Source: Takakia lepidozioides (taxonomy: Eukaryota; Streptophyta; Takakiopsida; Takakiales; Takakiaceae). Taken from it: a stretch of 64,000 bases of DNA. Shown here piece after piece: positions 10,492-22,256 of the stretch (positions are counted from its first letter, which is position 1; every line of letters begins with the position of its first letter). The notes below the pieces were generated by a model. That model was given only the letters and a program-made list of their open reading frames with translations, ran no database searches and was not told the origin of the DNA. Where the stretch lies: assembly GCA_030704615.1 (NCBI GenBank), contig CM060731.1, positions 76,612,756 through 76,676,755 of the forward strand, given 5' to 3'. Made by a program: the position numbers and the translations under genes.

Positions 10492-11234
10492 TATGAAGTT
10501 TTCTTTTGTTTTCATTCGGGGCCAATTTTGAAATGGGATGGTTGTGTGTCCTTGTTGTCATGTTTGCAATGTGTGCGTGGGATGCAAATTCATGGGAACA
10601 AACTATCGTTGGAGATGGGGGTTGCATGGACTGCCCGGATTGCTCCTTCAATCTATTTAGTGTTTTGCGGAGTCACAGGCTTGTGTGCATTGCAAAAACA
10701 AACAAACGTCTTTGATTCGGGTAGAGCATTCTCGCATCATTTGCTCGTTGGTCTCCAAACCATTCATGCTAGAAGAATTCTTGGTAAATCCGTCATGATA
10801 AAGTCCACGTGATCAAAGAGCGTTCATGCATTCTCAATTCTGGTGAGCATCCATGATATTCCCGCACATACCTGGCATGTTCGCAAGGGTGGTGAGTAAG
10901 AAAAGATTTCACAGGGATTCGCTTTGGATGATGTGAGTGTGCACCTGCTCACGACGTAGGCACATTCCAATGCAGGGGCTTGGTATGTTGATAACGTCTA
11001 CATGGATGCAATGGATAGAAATGATAGATACAATGGATGTAACACATCCAGTCTGCATTCCCTGGAAATGGCTGATCAACCCGCGGTAATAGGTGACACC
11101 CGCGGAAATAGGCCATGTATGCATGCTGACGTGGCGTGAGCCTGTGCTGGGCTCACAGTTTCCTGGGCTCACAGTCTCACACCTCTGGGCTCACAGAATA
11201 GCACCCCCCCTTATATTCCACCACGCAGGAGCTC
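10492..11234. other. 3' flank of the methylase-like gene, no gene seen
   Basis: The stretch holds the presumed 3' UTR of the upstream gene and unassigned DNA. The phrase GGGCTCACAG recurs three times between about 11145 and 11200. No open frame has recognisable content. Confidence 0.4.
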
Positions 11235-11690
11235 AAAAATAATACAAGGAGTATGCAGATCAACATCGCCAACTCCAACCCCAGTTCAAGGTCGGAGATC
11301 ATGTGTGGCTTCTTCGACGAGACATACAAACCTCGCGACCATCAAGGAAGTTGGATTATCAACGCTTGGGACCATTCAAAATTATTCAACAAATAAATCC
11401 GGTTAGTTTTCGACATGAACTCCCACGAAGCATGCGCATCCATCCAGTCTTTCATGTTTCTTATTGGAGTTGTATCATCCATCGAATATTCTAGGGAGAG
11501 TCTCCGTACCACCTCCACCAATCGAAGTCAATCAGAAAATTGAGTATGAAGTCGACGAAGTCCTAGACTCTCACATCAAGTATAAACGTCTTGCGTATTT
11601 TGTACATTGAAAAGGCTACGACATCAGCGAACGAACGTTGGAACCTTCATCCAACCTCGCCAATGCATCTGACAAAGTCTAAGAGTTTCA
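11235..11690 (+). pseudogene. Ty3/gypsy integrase C-terminus with chromodomain (chromovirus relic)
   Basis: The plus strand encodes the C-terminal end of a gypsy integrase ([15 protein letters not shown], then [13 protein letters not shown] and IHPVFHVS). After a frame change comes a chromodomain (EYEVDEVLDSHIKYK, GYDISERTLEPSSNL) with a TGA where the conserved Trp of the WKGY motif should be. A C-terminal chromodomain marks the chromovirus clade, in which it targets integration to particular chromatin. Everything upstream (gag, protease, RT, RNase H, integrase core) is missing. The frame change and stop make it non-functional. An apparent polypurine tract and 3' LTR follow. Confidence 0.75.
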
Positions 11691-12282
11691 TCAACGATAT
11701 CCAGCTAAGCCCCGAGCTACACGTCAATAAGACGTCTCAACGATGATGTCAGCGTTAGCTTCAAGGTGAAGACTTCACGTTCAGCGTACCTGATACATGC
11801 TAAGGAGGAAGGAGCATCACACATCAATATATATAGCTACTCCAGCATTCTTGCACCTTGTAATGGTAGCATGGAGTCACATGAACTAGATACATTGAAG
11901 CTGTCGTTTACTCAACTACCAGATCAGCCGTTCCGACTCTCACGACCTTCAACATTACGCCGACGCTCTCGAGACGATGGGCCACCAATGCGACACGTCC
12001 ATCCTCGTCTGGACCCCGTACGACGGCAAGTGGAGTCTACTCGAAGTCTGATAATTTTGTTGGAGGTAGAGGCTTCGGATCCAGAGGACAATGAAATCAT
12101 GTTTGAAGACAGTTTCGAAAATCAGAATGTTCAAAACACTATCGATGGTTGCAGGGGCCTATAAATCATTTGAGTCAAGAACGAAGAGCCGAATACTTGG
12201 CAAGTACCATTCGCCGGATTTTGGATTTTCTCCTTCTCTAAGCAAGTCCAAGATTTTACCGCTCCTCGAGGAACTCGGCGCT

Positions 12283-12830
12283 AGAGGAGGGGGTGATGTC
12301 ACAGACATAACCCAGAGGAACTTACCAGGAATAAATACCAGAAGTTATTAAGTTACCATATTACCAAAAGTTACCGTGATCTATTAGGATCTACCCTGAT
12401 TTATCATTAGTTATCAAATTATCGGGAGTTTATCAAATTACCGAAAGTAACTTGGGAAACTGCTCAAGAAGCTTCCTTTGGAGGAAACTTCTCCATCAAA
12501 ATACCTCCTTTATTTAAGGAAACTTCTCCATCAAGAAACCTCCTTTGGGGAAGCCTCATAGGGAACCTCCTAGTAGCCAGTATATATAGGAGGCGAGACT
12601 GGACACTCTTCAGTGTCGCCAACACAAGTTCAAGCTACTCTTATTCCCAGTCCCAGTACTCCAGTCCAGCTTCTAGTTTCCAACATTCCAGTATTCGAGT
12701 CGAGTTCCAGTATCTTGTACTCTTGTCCATTGTTATAAAGATCATCTTGATTCATGTTTACTCACCATGCACTCAGCCACGCCGACCTTGACTTCTTGTC
12801 TAGTCTTGTACCTCTAGTCCGATCTCTTGT
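12283..12830 (+). mobile_element. Polypurine tract and 3' LTR of the chromovirus relic
   Basis: AGAGGAGGGGGTGA (12283-12296) is a polypurine tract followed by TGATGTCACAGAC or TGTCACAGAC, the likely LTR start. The LTR-like stretch contains a TATATATAGG box near 12582. Its outer end is not certain: candidate TG...CA ends lie near 12830-12842. Between the chromodomain and this tract (11691-12282) is about 600 bp of gypsy-internal sequence with an open frame at 11766-12164 whose product I do not recognise. The 5' LTR is absent. Confidence 0.55.
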
Positions 12831-13506
12831 TTGTATTCAGTCATGTTCTCGTCCTTGACACCTGGGATGAAATATCTCGTTAAGAATATTGACACTGTTC
12901 TTGCCAAGTACCCTGATACACCCTTTGCAACGCAGGGACAAATACTCCTTGTCGATGATGAGCCATCAAAAGGCCTCCGAAACCCACCAAATATTGGATT
13001 CTCCCTTATTTCATACCCGCCATCACCAAAGGGCTTGGTTGACCAGGATGATATGACAAAAGTTGTATGGCCATATATATTGAAAATAGCTGCAGCTTCA
13101 ACAGTCGTAGATTACATCAGCGAGAACCCTGCCAAGTGTTCTCGTAAGTCTATTGGTCGCAACCACGCCTATTGGGCTTGGTATAGAAGATATGTTGATC
13201 ATCGTGTTTGGATCCCACAACAAAAGGAACCTGATTACCTTGGTATGTACTTATCTCACTGTTTGTTTTGGCAAGAATGACGGGCTTCCCGACAGGCTTC
13301 AAGGGCATCAAGAAATGCAACAAGTAGAGTTCCAAGTAACATTTCGGATGCTAATGTTACTACTAGATTCGAGTTCTCCGAAAAGTATTTCCGTTTCCTC
13401 TGATGCGGAGACCGTTGAAAGTGGTTGTGGTAACCGGAGGCGTCTTCGAATACATGCCTTGACTGCGAGCCATTTGGGAGGAGGCTCTGTAATATTAATG
13501 GGTTAG
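12831..13506 (+). pseudogene. Unidentified gene fragment, related to the copy near 28.4 kb
   Basis: An open frame from 12831 encodes about 140 residues of coding-like composition (QGQILLVDDEPSKGLRNPP; HAYWAWYRRYVDHRVW). It runs into a probable splice donor (CTTG/GTATGT, about 13240) and then a C-terminal piece ending near 13503 (RRLRIHALTASHLGGGSVIL). The last 70 bases have a diverged counterpart at about 28590-28660 (RTYALNVSCLGSNSVLLMD), and DNA similarity resumes at 13957-14016 versus about 30344-30400. I do not recognise the family; the C-terminal beta-rich phrase faintly recalls glycoside hydrolase tails, too weakly to name. It abuts the gypsy LTR, so the 5' end was probably lost there. 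Confidence 0.35.
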
Positions 13507-14624
13507 TGTAAGCCGTTGTATGGCTTCAAGCCGCTGGATAACATTAAGTCCAACGGATGTACAGTTGACGTTACATTATGTCTGACTGCAACGCCAAAGT
13601 TGCAATCTCTAATAAAATATGAATGTTTATCATCAATGTATGTGGACTCATTCTTTCATGTCATCCTCTTCATCACATGCCATGATTGTTCTATGTTTGG
13701 TTTTGTATGTCATCTGATATGGCAACCATTTTGTGCAAAAAGTTTTACATATCTGACCTCACATTATGGTGTAATTTATTGCATCCTCCCATTTTTTTCG
13801 TGAACATCAACTTGGCAGTGGATGTTCTTCTAAAACCACAATACATACTTACATTGTCTCCAAAAAACGTTTGGAGGATTATTGTTCATGGTTATATTGT
13901 GCATAAAATAGCCAAATAATCATATATATCACTTTATTTCAATAATAAATTTTGTTTATTCATATTTCTCATATTATTTCTGGACCAAACAAAAGTCCAG
14001 AATTAGTTAAAATAGTGTTTGCTATAGAAGAATCTAGTACATGGGAAAAAAAAGATGAGCTTCGCGAGAATTTCCATACTTTTGTATTGAGGACAATATT
14101 CCCATTTAGGACTAGAGAGACTAATATAACACTCCTCAACTTTGAACTTGTGATAGGTTTAGATAAAACTTGAAGAGAATAGGTTCTATACAATTTGTCA
14201 ATGCCAAGACAACGGAGCGGGATGTGTGAAGATGTGCGAGGTGGCTAGCTACGAATGATCCACAAAGACATAAGAGAACTAGGGAGAAGTTTGAGAGTTT
14301 TCCCTCCAAGTGATAAAGATTAAGATGATATTTAAATAATAAGATTAGATTGTTGCAAGGTGTGGTGGACAGCGTCTACCAATTCCGCCATACCCCCCTT
14401 TTTCCCCGATAGAATATCGTTTCCTGCTTGAGTTTCATTTCAACTAATCCATTAGACCATAACAAAAACAAAGAAGATATAGATTTTTTTGTTTCATCAT
14501 CTCTATGGTTACCATAATAATTGTAGTATCTTTTAAGGTTTTATGCAATACTTCTTATTTTATGTAGTTGATGAAAGAAATGGGTTCTGCTACAATTTCC
14601 CTTCTACTGTTACTTTTGGCAATG
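13507..14624. other. AT-rich stretch without recognisable genes
   Basis: Short frames only. The part at 13957-14016 (CTCATATTATTTCTGGACC and onward) has a diverged copy near 30344-30400. Nothing else is assignable. Confidence 0.4.
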
Positions 14625-16010
14625 CTAGGAGAATGTGATTGGAGTCAGAAACATACTTACTTCAAGAGACTGACATGAAAACACATCATATATCTTCCAT
14701 CCAGTGGATAAGTCTAACTGATAGGCTACCTTACCAATTTTCTTTACAATTCTGAAGTGCCTACAATACTTTGGGGAAAGCTTATAGCATTTTCTCAGCT
14801 TCAGCTGACTTTTCTTAATGACCATTTTCAGTTCAATACTTGATCTCCAATCTCAAATTCTCTAAGAGATCTCTTCTGATCAGTTCGAGATCGGGCCCTG
14901 GGGCTTTGGATTTACAGAGGGCTTTGAGACAAGAAGGCAATTGTAGGATAGGGTGTCTCAGTTTGGACGTCATCGGGCAGTTTTTCAATGAATGTGCTTC
15001 ATGTTATCTTTCTATTTGTTCACAATAGTTCATGTTTATTATAAAAAACATTGGTTTTTGTATACCAACTACGATACGTATATAATGTAACATTTTTTTC
15101 GCAAATTGGATGAACTATAATAATGCTATGGACTTTTGAATCTCAAACATTGTTTTGTCATCGGCACCATTTTTTGTGCTATAGACTCTAAAAAACATGT
15201 CTAAGTGTAACCAATTGTGATAAAGACAAAAAACCATTTGTAGGAATTGTATAATGTTTCAATAGGTGAAAGTAGTTTGAAAATCTATCAAATTTTGACC
15301 AAGCTATGGACTTTTTTATACACCAAAAACTAGGTATTTTTCATTAGTCCATAGCATATTGTCTTTTGGGTCTTTGGGTTATCATCTTTTACTGATAAAT
15401 CTACAAACACATAATCTAGTATGGCTAGGTGGTATATGTCATAGATTCTAAGATTTGATTCCTAAAAGTTTTTCCAATTAAAGATTAAAATTTCTAATAA
15501 ATAATATCTATAATATTTGGGGTTAGACCATTTACTAAAGATGTTAAGTATATTATTGTCTATTTTATAAGAATCAAACTGAAAAAATATGCTCAAAAAG
15601 AGAAAAAAAAGAAAAAAAAAAAAAAAAAAACTTTCATGACGTCACCATCTGCCGAAAGTGAGACACCCTATCTTGCAACTATCCAAGATTCGTAAAGATC
15701 AGCTGTAAATAGGTAAAAAAAATACGGTCTGTTGGGAAGCCTCGGTTGTCTAAAGAGAAGCCGTCAACATAGGTCTTTACTTTTTCTTCAGCTTTTTTTA
15801 TGCTATCTCTTATCAAATCTCGCTCTTGCTGCAATATTCTTTCCATTATTTGGTTGACACTTTCAACCTTAGTATCAAAGATATGTCATCAAACAATAAT
15901 GTCCATAAACAACTTTGAATGGGCTTACCCCAATTGATATATGCACATTCTAATTGTAGGCAAACTCAACCAGATATAGATATTGTTCCCAAGAGCTTAA
16001 TGTGTGTTTT
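14625..16010 (-). pseudogene. Ty3/gypsy integrase relic, split by a small inverted-repeat element
   Basis: On the minus strand, about 16000-15690 encodes integrase core and tail: WEQYLYLVEFAYN, a stop, SPFKVVYGHYCL, then a coiled segment (KVESVNQIMERILQQERD). The C-terminal SH3-like part continues at 14825-14625 (KCYKLSPKYCRHFRI, KVAYQLDL). The two halves are about 860 bp apart because a roughly 730-bp element (14946-15673) sits between them. Stops are present in both halves. The C-terminal block closely resembles the gypsy integrase at 48.6 kb (KCYKLSPRFCGPFKI), so both probably belong to one family. Confidence 0.65.
14946..15673. mobile_element. MITE-like element inserted in the gypsy integrase
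   Basis: Ends are inverted: GGATAGGGTGTCTCAGTTT (14946-14964) against the complement of AAAGTGAGACACCCTATCTT (15655-15674). Both ends carry a GACGTCAT-like motif further in. Flanks GCAATTGTA and GCAACTATC match at 6 of 9 positions, which would suit a decayed 9-bp Mutator-type duplication. It contains no open frame and an A-rich run at 15601-15630. Confidence 0.5.
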
Positions 16011-16189
16011 TAAGGAGATATTCTTAACACACAATTATCAATAGTTATCAGACATGTATATAGTGACGACCTTATAATGCCTAATAAAATGACCTATTGA
16101 TATTGTTCATGTAATTAATTAAAACCTGAGCGTATTATTCTTGATAGACATTGTCAAAAAACACTTATCAATTTCAGCAACTTTAGGAT

Positions 16190-17400
16190 ATCATTTCCTA
16201 ACTATAATATTTGATTAGCAAGAAAAGACACACCAGCTAGTAGAAAAGCAATTATGAAATGTCCCTTATTGTACATTAGAAGATAGTCAATTTTTTCCTC
16301 TCCATGACTTGAACTTTCTTGCACAAAGGGTCACAATCCAGCTTATGCATAAATTCATAATTTTTTGTTGCTTAATCTGTTCTATAATAGTTTTAATATG
16401 GAAATGATTCACTTAACAATACTATCTGATTAGTGCTAAACTTTAAGTAAAACAATCACTCCAGCTAGAAGATACACATCTATGAAACATGGTATTTGTA
16501 GAGCAGAATATAGTCATTTTCTCCTTGATTTTAACAAATTCTGCACAATGCTCACAATCTAGCTTATGCATAAAATCATAATTTGTTGTCACTTAGTTTG
16601 TTCTATAGTTTTAACATGGAAATAGGTTCACTTTTGATCGAGGCTAAACTTCAAGCATAATAGCCATTTCAGTCAGAAGATATACACCTATGAAACATGC
16701 GCTAAAGACAATCATTTTCTCTATTACTTGGAAAAAATACCCTGCACAAAGCTCACAATCCAGCCTATTCATAAATTCATAACTTCGTGTCAGTCAGTTC
16801 ATTGTACAGTTTCAACATGGCGATGAGTTCACTTAAGAATAGTCTTTGATTGAGGATAATCTTCAAGCATAATAGTCACTCCAGTGAGAATATACACACC
16901 TATGAAACATGCTCTTTATATAGTAGAAGACAGTCATTTTCTCTTTCACTCGGAAAAAAAACCCCTGCACAAAGCTCATAATCCACCTATTAATAAATTC
17001 ATAACTTTGTGTCAGTCAGTTTATTTTACAGTTTCAACATGGCGATGGGTTCACTTAAGAATGATCTACAATAATTACTCTAGTCAGAAGATACTAGAGT
17101 ATAGGTGCTCTAGAGTATGAAACATACTCTTTATACAACAAAAGACAGTCATTTTCTCTTTGACTTGAAAAAAAACACCTTGCACAAAGCTCACATTCCA
17201 ATCTATTCATAAATCCACAAGTAAATTCATAAACCCGTGTCAATTAGTTCAGTGTACAATTCAACATGGCGATGGGTTCACTTAAGAATACTCTATGATT
17301 GATGGTAAACTTAAAGCAAAATAGTCACTCCAGTTAGAAGATAAGAAGCTATGAAACTTGTCTTTTATATAGCAGTAAATAGCCATTTTACTTCATAGCT
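16190..17400. repeat. ~220-bp tandem repeat, about six diverged copies
   Basis: A motif set recurs in order: CAGAAGATA, CTATGAAACATG, AGTCATTTTCTC, TGCACAAAGCTCACAATC, ATAAATTCATAA, TTTCAACATGG, GGGTTCACTTAAGAAT. The AGTCATTTT landmark lies near 16274, 16509, 16710, 16932, 17148 and 17382, spacing 200-235 bp. Copies are too diverged for recent amplification. No coding frame is kept across units. Confidence 0.8.
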
Positions 17401-17630
17401 TGTAGTATCAAGCTGAAAACCAAAATCATAGGTAGGTTTAATATGCATGCTTCAGTTACCCTTCTAACTTCTGCACTCCAACTAAAACTGGTTGATCGCC
17501 TGAGTTACATCTCCAACTCCTTGTTATTTCTCTTTTTATTTCATAACTCCTTAATAACCTTCCAAACACATTGTCGATCTTCTTCAAATTCAGTCCCCAG
17601 CCAGCCAATCAGGGTATTTTCATCATAGAG

Positions 17631-18155
17631 TGATCCTCTTCAGAACCATCAAGACCATAGTATTTAACCCAATTGCTATTCCAACGGATTTGAGCATATA
17701 CCTATATAATGAAGGAGATTTCAATACGAGTCTCCACAATAAAACAAAAATTATCGATTTCCCTTACAAAGAGATTGTAGGGAGTTGGATGTTTGCTGTA
17801 ATTGGCTCAGCTATAGACCAGAGATTGTGAGCGATCTAGTTCTACCATGTCCATAAACGGAGTGACACAGACAATAGACAAGTAAGAGAATGTACTCTGA
17901 AGCAAGCCAGTAGCTGAACGATTGGGTGATATGATAGTATTCAGGAGTAGGATTTAAATATATGCCTCGGCTCCTTGAGCAGTAACCCAAATATAGGAGT
18001 TAACAGCCATATTTGTAGGCGGCACCGCTACATACATTCTGATGACTATAATTTTGCCTTTGATCTAGCAATCACCAACTGTAACTTGTTGGATTCTAGA
18101 ACTTGGTAGTTAGTCACTTAATTCACCTAGATTTGAGCATCATCTGAAGTTAACA
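17631..18155 (-). mobile_element. Probable 3' LTR of the Ty1/copia relic
   Basis: On the minus strand, the RNase H end is followed by a purine-rich AAGTAGGAG and then TGTTAACTTCAGATG, a typical copia LTR start (18155 going left). A TATTTAAAT-type box lies near 17955. The outer end is tentatively the TGATCC at 17631 (CA on the element strand). The inner border is well supported, the outer one is not; the 5' LTR is not in the window. Confidence 0.5.
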
Positions 18156-18798
18156 CTCCTACTTGGTACTCAAATCCTAAGTTGTCTCATACCCAACTTT
18201 TCCATGCACTGCAGTGCTTTGGTCCAGACACTCCCTTCGTCAGTAAATCGGCACACTCATCTTGGAGGTATTGTAGTATTCAAATGAAACTTCTCATGTG
18301 CTTGTCAATTCCCTAACATAGTGATGACGAATGTCAATGTGCTTTGATTTGTTGTAATGAACAGGATTCTTGATGAGTACAATGCTCCCTTGATTGTCCA
18401 CCATAATCAGGGTTGCCTCCTTCTGAGGAAAACCAAGCTCACCAAGAAATGTTCTAAGCCACATCGCTTCAAGGGTTGCTTGGGAGGCAGACATATATTC
18501 TACCTCTGTCTTGGAAAGAGCCACTGTTGGCTGCCTTTTGCTAGACCAACTAACAGCACCGTCCGCCAGCAAAAAAAATAGATCTTATGGTTGATCTCAT
18601 GCAATCAGTGTTGTTTTTTGACAGGTAGCCCTACCTTTTTTGTGACAGGATAATTCTTTTTTTTACTTTCACTGTGACAGATAACTTTGAAAAAATGCCT
18701 TTCACATGACAGGTTGAGAAATTTTTGGCCTTTCACACAACCATATCATATGAAATTAAAATTAAAAATGATAGAGAAGTGTGAACTTCTTAGTACAA

Positions 18799-19977
18799 TT
18801 AGTCCAAAGAAAGAACCCTTTGGTTTCTCATGTTGCGCCACACCTCGAACACTGCCCTCCAATCCATATTCTCCAACTTGATCCCACACAATGACACACG
18901 CATCAAAGTGTCCAAAGTATCCAACTTCAAGCAAGACCGCAAATGGCTTTTGATAGCATTCTGTTTTGAGAAACCCCTCTCACAAATTGCAGTACTTGTA
19001 GGAATCACAAGTGTCTTTTGCCAAAGACGCATGAGGTGTGGCCAGTTAGTGTGCCATTCATTGGTGCCTCCACACAATTGCCACGCCTCAAACAAGGATT
19101 TGTTTTCACACTCATGCCTCAAGGTTTCCACAAACTCAAGCATCTCAGCTCTGCTTGCATCACTTTCAGCCTCTGTTTATCCAAATTTCAAGATCAATCT
19201 CTCCAACCATTGCTCGGACATAGAGATACGAGCATCTTCATCACTTGGATAATACTTTGGACTAAAGAGCTTTGATGCATTGAAGACAAGAAGGTCAGGA
19301 AATCTCTCATTCAAGCTATCCACAACCGCTTGCACATACTCAGCTCTCATTACCTTACATTCTTGCAACGTGTCCTCTCGATCAAAAATCCGTCCATGGT
19401 GCATAAGATGCATTGTACCGTCAAGGCCATTGTCTGCCCTCCATCTTAAGGCACCATCAACCCAAGCTCCAGCCAAGAATGGTCCCAAATGCTTTGTCAC
19501 TCGTCCAAAGTTGGGACCATGACCACAAAGAAAATGCCTCCTCAATATAGAAATGGTTGCATCCAAAGTGCATCCAATCATTGAAATATCAACCATGTCG
19601 TATTGAAATTTCCGATTCAACTTATTCAACTCCGCTAAAACATCAACCACAAGATGAAGCATGAATTGAAACTGGAAGGTGGTAGCTTGGCGATACCAAT
19701 AAGCCTCCGTCACTTGAAAAGCGTCCAAAATGGCTGGCATGTAATACAAAATCCGCTCCAACACCTGACCTCGAGAAAGCCATCGGACTGAGTGAAATTG
19801 TAGGATAGCTAGTGGCTCCAAATCAAATGATTCCATGAGCCCTTTGAGTTCTTTCCGTCGGTTACAACTCCTTCCTACCCATTCATACACTTTGTTAGCA
19901 AATTGATCCAAGACCTGTAACTCGGGCACTGCCTTCAACGCATCACCTGCTGCTAAAGCCTCACGATGGCTATACAA
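18799..19977 (-). pseudogene. hAT transposase, C-terminal two thirds, one internal stop
   Basis: Two open segments (19977-19177 and 19143-18799) share one frame, separated by a TAA after LILKFG. The first carries the RNase H-like body (VRWLSRGQVLERILYYMPAI, and HLGPFLAGAWVDGALRW in the cysteine-rich insertion region). The second carries the hAT dimerisation block (WQKTLVIPTSTAICERGF, SKQNAIKSHLRS). The C-terminal block and the WLSRG motif resemble the plant ZNF862/KIAA1586-like transposase-derived group. The N-terminal BED zinc finger and first catalytic Asp region are missing. With one stop and no N-terminus it should be inactive. Confidence 0.8.
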
Positions 19978-20274
19978 TGTGTGTTCACCAAAGTAGGAAG
20001 AATCAAAGGTAGGATTGGTGATGAGGTACGTACCTCGAGTGTATATGGTACCAGGGTGGAGAGTGTATGGAAAAGCCCTCTCACTTGGTGATGATTACTT
20101 CCTTAGAGGCTGGACCAACGTACCAGGGAGCTTAGATTAATTATACATGAGTGTTCACTATTTAATTCATAGATCACTTGGGAGGCAATGATAACAAATT
20201 TAAGAGGATCTTGCCCTGGAGATATTTGCTCAAGTACTAGGTGCTACCAACTGTACCAGTGAACCACATTACCT

Positions 20275-20700
20275 TTGTACCAGCGTACCTTGAGAGGTGG
20301 CTTGGAGGCTTGCTTGGAGACTGGCTGGAGTACGCACAAGAGCTCAAGACCACCGTACCTACAACGTACCAGCGTACCTCAATACCAACGTACCTTGAGA
20401 GCTTGCTTTGGAGGCTTACACATAAGAGCTCAAGACCACCGTCACTATAACGTACCAGTGTACCTCAATACCAGTATACCTTGAGAGCTTGCTTGGAGGC
20501 CTGGAGTAGGCACAAGAGTGAGGGCAACTCGCAGGTTTAGGGCTTAGGAGGGGCTTGGTGAGGCTACCCTAAGTCCAATAACTATTCATAATTTGTACAC
20601 AAGGAAGGGCCCTGGTGAGGCAACCCTAAGTCCAATAACTATTCATAATTTGTACACAAGGAATGACCTTGGTGAGGCTACCCTAAGTCCAATAATTTTT
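20275..20700. repeat. Two minisatellites inside the hAT element
   Basis: From 20275 to about 20560 a unit of roughly 90-95 bp repeats three times (ACGTACCAGCGTACCT, TTGAGAGCTTGCTTGGAGG, CACAAGAGCTCAAGACCACC). From about 20545 to 20700 a 57-60-bp unit repeats three times (GGTGAGGCTACCCTAAGTCC, ATAACTATTCATAATTTG). Both lie where the transposase 5' end would be expected. Confidence 0.75.
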
Positions 20701-22256
20701 CACCTTTCAGGCTTTGGGAGACTCTCCTAGTGGTCTTAGTAATAAAATTACCCCTAATTATCAGAAATTTCTGCCTTTCTTTTGACAGGCTATTTTTTTT
20801 TTGACTTTTACTGTGACATGCATTTTTTTTCCCGTTGCCTTTCTTTTGACAGGCACAATTTTTTTTTGCCTGTCAAATGTCTTGTGACAGGTGCAAAAAT
20901 CAGCCTTGCCTGCAATCTATGTCCCCTCCCCACTCTGCATCGCACGAGCCAGAAACAATTATTTCGGGTTGTGATCCGGAGTATTGAAGCCAAAAGTCTT
21001 TTATACCTTGGAAGTACCTGAAGATTCTTTTAACAGCTTTCCAATGAATAGCTCGTGGTACTTTAGTGAACTTGCTCACAACTCCAATTGCTGTAGATAT
21101 GTCAGGTCGAGTGGCGATCATGGCATACATGAGGTTACCTATAGCTTCACTATAAGGCACTCCATTCATATCATCAGCCTCTTCTACTGTCATGGGCTCG
21201 TCAACCTTGGAAAGCTTGCAATTGATACCGAGTTGGGGCGTGCTTTTCGACTTGCACTCTTCCATACCGAAATGTCGGAGAACATCTCTTATATATTTTC
21301 CTTGACCCAAACTAATGATTTTGTTCCTTCTGTCGCGGATGATCTGGATACCCAAACAATATATACATCCCCCAGATCCTTCATTTCAAACTCATGACTA
21401 AGAACTTCTTAACCATGTTTATGGACCGAATGCTTTCACTTAAGATGAGAAGGTCATCAACGTAAAGTGCTCGAAACACAGACACAACATTTTCCTCTCT
21501 GAATAAGTAAACACTTTGATCTGACCCACACCTTTTGCAGCCAAGTTTATGAAGTGATGTGTTGATCTTTGCATTCCAAACCCTCTCTGCTTGCTTTAGG
21601 CCATATATAGCCTTCTTCACTTTGCACCCAAGTCTTTGTCATCGGAGACTTCATAGCCGATGGGTTGGACCATATAAACGTCTTCTGTTAGGTCTCCATT
21701 CAGAAAAACACTTTTCACGTTCATCTGGTGTATTTCGAAATTGCAGATTGCCCCAAGGATAAGCAAAGTTCTGATAGAGGAAAATTTTGTCACTGGTGTG
21801 TAAGTCTCATCAAAATCAACGCCCTTTGTCTAGACAAATCCTTTTCCTACCAATCTCGCTTTGTATCGATCCACGTCACCATTTGTTTTTTGCTTAATTT
21901 TGAAGATCCACTTGCTTCCTATGGCCCTCTTTCCCTCGGCTGACTGCTTCCACAATGATCCATCTTTTCTCGACAAAGCTTCAGAAATTGTTAGTGGCTC
22001 GTCTGTAGTCACCATGCAAGCAAAGTCTAATAGACTTGAAGGTGTTCATTTGATCAGCCGAGCAGATTTTCTTGTGAGCACTGTTACCTCCTTTGAAGGT
22101 GTTTCCTTAGTCCCTTGTTCACGCTTTCGTGTAGCTAGTATATTTTGCCTAGGCACAGGCTGGGAGTCCTCGATCAAAACAGGCTCGGCATATCAAGAGG
22201 CTTGTGTTATAGTCCCTACTAGAAGTGGTGGGACTTTTCAGGGTATTCCCATGTAG

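Larger units (their letters stand above)
18606..20908 (-). mobile_element. hAT transposon inserted in the copia element
   Basis: Terminal inverted repeats are CAGTGTTGTTTTTTG (18606-18620) and the complement of CAAAAATCAGCCTTG (20894-20908), 11 of 15 matching. Immediate flanks CATGCAAT (18598-18605) and CCTGCAAT (20909-20916) match at 7 of 8 positions, the 8-bp duplication of hAT elements. Subterminal TGACAGG/CCTGTCA motifs recur at both ends (18617-18720, 20790-20892). The element holds a broken transposase and, in its 5' third, minisatellite-like repeats in place of the transposase N-terminus. Confidence 0.8.
18156..22256 (-). pseudogene. Ty1/copia pol relic (RT and RNase H), interrupted by a hAT element
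   Basis: Minus-strand pieces in order: RT start (22015-21830, GSKWIFKIKQKTNGDVDRYK, then a stop), a frame-shifted middle with LFGNG-like content, RT with the YVDD active-site motif (21620-21381, KKAIYGLKQAERVW, ALYVDDLLIL), the RT-RNase H connection (21355-20917, YSEAIGNLMYAMIATRPDIS, SGSCDAEWGGDID), and RNase H (18572-18294, VSWSSKRQPTVALSKTE, DNQGSIVLIKNP, HIDIRHHYVRE). A degenerate tail extends to about 18180. Stops at several places make it dead. The gap between GGDID and VSWSSK is filled by the hAT element at 18606-20908; the coding sense resumes on the other side. Gag, protease and integrase are missing. Confidence 0.85.
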
